Positions 61,132-64,000 of a DNA stretch of 64,000 bases are shown here, piece by piece. The DNA is taken from positions 744,001-808,000 of the forward strand of contig NZ_WOTN01000002.1 in NCBI RefSeq assembly GCF_010993745.1, given 5' to 3'. This stretch comes from Fodinicola acaciae (GTDB lineage: Bacteria > Actinomycetota > Actinomycetes > Mycobacteriales > HKI-0501). Position numbers and translations under genes: made by a program. The notes below the pieces were generated by a model, which was given only the letters and a program-made list of their open reading frames with translations, had not been told where the DNA came from and did no database searches. Within the stretch, counting starts at the first letter, position 1, and each line of letters opens with the position of its first letter.

Positions 61132-61956
61132 GTGAGCAAGTACGCCGACCTGGATCGGCCGCCGCTGTCCGAGACAAACCTGCGCCGCGCGCTGCAGCGC
61201 GACTTCTGGACCGACGTACGCGTCGTCGCCGAGACCGGCTCGACCAACGCCGACGTCGCAGCGCTCGCCGACACCGGCGCGCCCGAGGGGTTGGTGGTGC
61301 TCGCCGAATACCAAGGCGCCGGACGCGGCCGGCGCGACCGTACGTGGGTCAGTCCGCCGCGCGCCGGCATCAGCGTCTCCATGTTGTTGCGGCCAGCCGC
61401 TCCGGCGCCGCGGTGGGGATGGCTGTCGCTGCTGGCCGGCGTCGCCGCGGCGCGGTCGGTACGTGAGGTCGCCGGCCTGGAGGTGTCGCTGAAATGGCCG
61501 AACGACCTGCTGGCCGGCGCGGGGAAGGTCGCCGGCATCCTGGCCGAGGCGCACGGCGCCGCGGTCGTGCTGGGGATCGGCCTCAACGTCACCAATACGG
61601 CCGCTGAGCTGCCGGAACGCGCCGGCGCACCGGCCAGTTCGCTGCGGCTGGCCGGTGCGACCTGCACCGACCGGGACACGATCGTGCGCGCGCTGCTGCG
61701 TGCGGTCGCCGAGGACTATCGCGACTGGTCCGACGCGCACGGCGATCCGGACGCCAGTGGCCTGCGGGTCGCCTACCGGACGATGTGTCGCACGGTCGGG
61801 CAGCGAGTCAGCGTCGAGCTGCCTACCGGCCGTACGTTGGACGGCGAGGCCACCGACATCGACGCCGACGGCCGGCTGGTCGTACGCACCGCCGACGGCA
61901 CTCTCACCCCGGTCGCCGCCGGCGACGTCACGCACGTCAACCCGGCGCGAGGGTGA
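61132..61956 (+). CDS. birA: biotin-[acetyl-CoA-carboxylase] ligase
   Basis: The 274-aa protein starts at GTG 61132. It has VVAETGSTNADVAALADTGA, VLAEYQGAGRGRRDRTWVSP (GRGRR adenylate loop), LKWPNDLLAGAGKVAGILAE, VVLGIGLNVTNTAAELPERA and a C-terminal SH3-like part (VELPTGRTLDGEATDIDADG). It attaches biotin to the BCCP Lys of the carboxylase alpha subunit. There is no N-terminal DNA-binding domain, so it is a monofunctional ligase. It diverges from the beta-subunit gene. Confidence 0.95.
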   Translation: MSKYADLDRPPLSETNLRRALQRDFWTDVRVVAETGSTNADVAALADTGAPEGLVVLAEYQGAGRGRRDRTWVSPPRAGISVSMLLRPAAPAPRWGWLSLLAGVAAARSVREVAGLEVSLKWPNDLLAGAGKVAGILAEAHGAAVVLGIGLNVTNTAAELPERAGAPASSLRLAGATCTDRDTIVRALLRAVAEDYRDWSDAHGDPDASGLRVAYRTMCRTVGQRVSVELPTGRTLDGEATDIDADGRLVVRTADGTLTPVAAGDVTHVNPARG

Positions 61957-62033
61957 GGTCCTGACGGTGGCCGCCGGCGTGTCGACCGGCAAAACGTCAC
62001 CCTCGCGGCGGTTGAAAAGCGTTAGCGTGGTGC

Positions 62034-62639
62034 GTGCGGTTTCCGGAGAAATTGCTGGATGAGGACGAGCGGCTGGTGCTGCATCTGCATCCGCACTGGA
62101 AGACGCTGGTGCCCGCGGTCTTCGTGCTGCTGCTGACCGTCGGCTTGGCGTCGTACGCGATCGCGGCCTGGCCGTACACCTCGCTGCGCGTGCTCGTCGC
62201 GATCATCGCGGCCGCGGTGATCGTCTGGTACGTCGGCCGGCGGCTCGTCCGCTGGCTCACGACGCACGTCGTCTTCACCAGCGAGCGGGTCATCGTGCGG
62301 GTCGGCCTGATCCGCCGGCACCGCTGGGAACTGCCGCTCGGCGCCATCACCGATGTCGCGTACGCCGGCTCGATCGTCGGCCGCATGGTCGGCTGCGGCA
62401 CACTGATCGTGCAGGCCGCCGGTGACGACGAGAACGAAGGCGGCCAGCTCACCCTCGTCGATCTCCCGCGCGCTCGAGAAATCCAAACAATTCTTTATGA
62501 ATTGATGGAGGAAGAAGACGAGCGCGCTTTGGCCGAGGATGAAGAAGAAGACCTGGGTGATAATGGTGACGATGAGTTTCCGCACTTCGGGAATCATCGC
62601 GGGCCTTCACCCGTCGTAAGGCTCGACCAACCAGAATGA
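62034..62639 (+). CDS. membrane PH-domain protein
   Basis: The 201-aa protein starts at GTG 62034 with RFPEKLLDEDERLVLHLHPH, two transmembrane helices (TLVPAVFVLLLTVGLASYAI, VLVAIIAAAVIVWYVGR) and a bacterial PH domain (TTHVVFTSERVIVRVGLIRR, DVAYAGSIVGRMVGCGTLIV). The acidic C-terminal tail is EEEDERALAEDEEEDLGD. It is the bPH2-type membrane protein common next to birA and a two-component system in actinobacteria. The role is unknown. It overlaps none of its neighbours. Confidence 0.88.
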   Translation: MRFPEKLLDEDERLVLHLHPHWKTLVPAVFVLLLTVGLASYAIAAWPYTSLRVLVAIIAAAVIVWYVGRRLVRWLTTHVVFTSERVIVRVGLIRRHRWELPLGAITDVAYAGSIVGRMVGCGTLIVQAAGDDENEGGQLTLVDLPRAREIQTILYELMEEEDERALAEDEEEDLGDNGDDEFPHFGNHRGPSPVVRLDQPE

Positions 62640-62683
62640 TCGGCGGAGCTTCCAATGATCACCTACGAACGTGGGGTGTGACC

Positions 62684-63361
62684 GTGTCCACCGTGCTGCT
62701 GGCGGAGGATGACGCCGCCATCGCTCAACCGCTGTCCCGTGCGCTCGAGCGCGAAGGACACGACGTCATCGTCCGGTCGGACGGTCCGTCCACGCTGCAG
62801 AGCGCGCTCTCCGGTGTCGCCAACCTGCTCGTCCTGGACCTCGGCCTGCCGGAGATGGACGGCCTGGAGGTCTGCCGCCGGCTGCGCGGCGCTCGCTCCA
62901 CGCTGCCGGTGCTGATGCTGACCGCACGCCGCGACGAGGTCGACTATGTGGTCGGCCTGGACGCCGGCGCGGACGACTACGTCGGCAAGCCGTTCCGGCT
63001 GGCCGAGCTGCTCGCGCGCGTACGTGCGCTGCTGCGGCGCTCGGCGGCCGGCGAGCTCTCGGCCGCCGGCGTACGCGTCGACGTCGCCTCCCGCCGCGCA
63101 TACGTCGACGGCGAGGAAGTGCACCTCACCAACAAGGAGTTCGCTCTGCTGCAGCTGCTGCTGGAGCACGCCGGTGAGGTGGTCGGCAGGGAGACCGTCG
63201 CCGAGCAGGTGTGGGGAGACGCCGGCGCGGCCTCCTCCAAGACCATGGACATGCACGTGTCGTGGCTGCGCCGCAAGATCGGCGACGACGCCAGCGCTCC
63301 GCGCCGGCTGGTCACCGTACGCGGGGTCGGCTTCCGGTTCGAGCGGGACGCGGAGAAGTAG
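62684..63361 (+). CDS. OmpR/PhoB-family response regulator
   Basis: The 225-aa protein starts STVLLAEDDAAIAQPLSRAL. The receiver domain has acidic pocket AEDD, phosphoacceptor Asp in LLVLDLGLPEMDGLEV, Thr in LMLTARRDEVDYVV and Lys in ADDYVGKPFRLAELL. The winged-helix output domain has EVHLTNKEFALLQLLLEHAG, TVAEQVWGDAGAASSKTMDM and LVTVRGVGFRFE. Start GTG 62684 or GTG 62678 are close alternatives. It is followed 9 bp later by its sensor kinase, so they form one operon. Confidence 0.94.
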   Translation: MSTVLLAEDDAAIAQPLSRALEREGHDVIVRSDGPSTLQSALSGVANLLVLDLGLPEMDGLEVCRRLRGARSTLPVLMLTARRDEVDYVVGLDAGADDYVGKPFRLAELLARVRALLRRSAAGELSAAGVRVDVASRRAYVDGEEVHLTNKEFALLQLLLEHAGEVVGRETVAEQVWGDAGAASSKTMDMHVSWLRRKIGDDASAPRRLVTVRGVGFRFERDAEK

Positions 63362-63370
63362 CCTAGGAGC

Positions 63371-64000
63371 ATGCGTCGGCGCATTGTCGCGGCCACTCTG
63401 CTGGTCGCGCTCGTTGCGATCGGCATCCTTGGCGTACCACTGCTGGTCATCACGCAGCAGGAGATCACCACCTCAGCGCAGGACCGGCTGACCACGGATG
63501 CCTATCGCTACGCCATCGCGATCGAGCCGTACGTGGCGGACGGGACGCTGACCGCCAAGCGGCTCGACGACCTGGTGACCGACACGCCGTACGTCGAGGT
63601 GATGCTGGCGGACGGCCGGCGGCTGGCCACCGGCGCGCGTCCCGGCGGCAATCCACTGCGGGCCACGATCAGCATGACCGGCGGCCGGCTGCTGGTCGAG
63701 CGCTCGCCGGGCGACTACTACACCGAGCGCGTGGAGTCCGCGGCCGTCGTCATCATCGCGGCTGCCGTCGCCATCGGCGTGGCCGTGCTGCTCGCCGGCC
63801 GCGTCTCGCAGCGGCTGACCACGCCGCTGTCCCGGCTGGCCGACGACGCCGGCCGGTTCGGCGACGGCGACCTGCGGCCGTCCGGTCAGCGCTATGGCAT
63901 CCCCGAGCTGGACGATGTCGCGCGCGTGCTTGACGGTGCCGCGTTGCGGCTGTCCGACCTCGTACGCCGTGAACGCGAGTTCGCCGGTGACGTGTCGCAT
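63371..64000 (+). CDS. sensor histidine kinase, 3' partial
   Basis: The visible 210 codons from ATG 63371 run off the window. They encode a transmembrane helix (IVAATLLVALVAIGILGVPL), an extracytoplasmic sensor part (about 30-118), a second helix (VVIIAAAVAIGVAVLLAG), a HAMP domain (GRVSQRLTTPLSRLADDAGR) and the start of the HisKA domain, REREFAGDVSH. The window ends exactly on the phospho-accepting His of the H-box. The ATP-binding domain lies outside. It follows its response regulator and shares its operon. Confidence 0.93.
   Translation, partial: MRRRIVAATLLVALVAIGILGVPLLVITQQEITTSAQDRLTTDAYRYAIAIEPYVADGTLTAKRLDDLVTDTPYVEVMLADGRRLATGARPGGNPLRATISMTGGRLLVERSPGDYYTERVESAAVVIIAAAVAIGVAVLLAGRVSQRLTTPLSRLADDAGRFGDGDLRPSGQRYGIPELDDVARVLDGAALRLSDLVRREREFAGDVSH

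Overview
The window is chromosomal DNA from a high-GC actinobacterium. The genus cannot be fixed from this sequence alone. Supporting signs are GC-rich third codon positions, frequent GTG starts, F420-type PPOX and luciferase-like oxidoreductases, DinB/maleylpyruvate-isomerase-fold proteins of the mycothiol type, an Scr1-type XRE regulator with a DUF397 partner, PASTA-less Ser/Thr kinases, DUF1707 proteins, and an acyl-CoA carboxylase with a small epsilon subunit. No rRNA, tRNA or CRISPR array was found.

Layout. 1-0.9 kb: end of one aldehyde dehydrogenase and a second, short one lacking the catalytic half. 0.9-9.0 kb: accessory enzymes, an ECF sigma factor with a SnoaL-like tail, a methyltransferase and a two-gene chitinase operon, 6.2-7.4 then 4.3-6.2 kb. 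9.1-10.6 kb: two adjacent broken genes. 10.6-13.3 kb: an XRE/DUF397 pair followed by two unrecognised genes, one a membrane protein with a histidine-spaced heptad coil. 13.3-18.6 kb: rhomboid-like protein, ArsR-rhodanese regulator with a clear operator, VOC protein, PIN/Phd toxin-antitoxin pair, a truncated AbiEi-like gene, PPOX oxidoreductase, an ArsR-like regulator and a secreted C39-like protease. 18.7-25.3 kb: two tandem secreted subtilisins sharing a 367-bp perfectly identical tract. 25.5-48.4 kb: mostly housekeeping backbone (glycosyltransferase, upp, two MmpS-like lipoproteins, phosphosugar mutase, two Ser/Thr kinases around punA, YbdK-type ligase, M20 peptidase, a large membrane hydrolase, lpdA-like flavoprotein, phosphotransferase, DUF1707 pair, biotin carboxylase/BCCP). 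48.4-58.2 kb: a second accessory block (F420 oxidoreductase, AurF-like diiron protein with divergent TetR, IS5 and DUF222/HNH debris, CGNR protein, arginase-family enzyme, GH43-CBM6 arabinanase-like enzyme, and two secreted proteins with different catalytic N-termini joined to nearly the same FG-GAP-like repeats). 58.2-64.0 kb: maf, a small secreted protein, accE, the carboxyltransferase beta subunit, birA, a PH-domain protein and a two-component system cut by the window end.

How the genes fit together. The biotin carboxylase/BCCP (46.6 kb), beta and epsilon subunits (59-61 kb) and biotin ligase BirA (61.1 kb) form one functional set for acyl-CoA carboxylation. upp, punA and the phosphosugar mutase, with the aldehyde dehydrogenases at the left edge, form a nucleoside/pentose salvage group. 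The chitinases, subtilisins, C39-like protease, GH43 enzyme and cell-wall proteins give a strongly secreted, polymer-degrading profile. Tandem paralogue pairs are unusually common: chitinases, subtilisins, kinases, MmpS-like lipoproteins, DUF1707 proteins, FG-GAP proteins and DinB-fold proteins.

Non-coding structure is the most distinctive part. Several gene ends carry long perfect or nested palindromes (4.2, 31.7-32.1, 39.5, 45.5 and 52.2 kb), some sharing sequence with one another. Four TAG stop codons are embedded in an IS5-like terminal motif. No clearly undescribed multi-gene defence or biosynthetic system was demonstrated. The best candidates for follow-up are the nested palindrome family, the 10.6-13.3 kb module and the shuffled FG-GAP pair.
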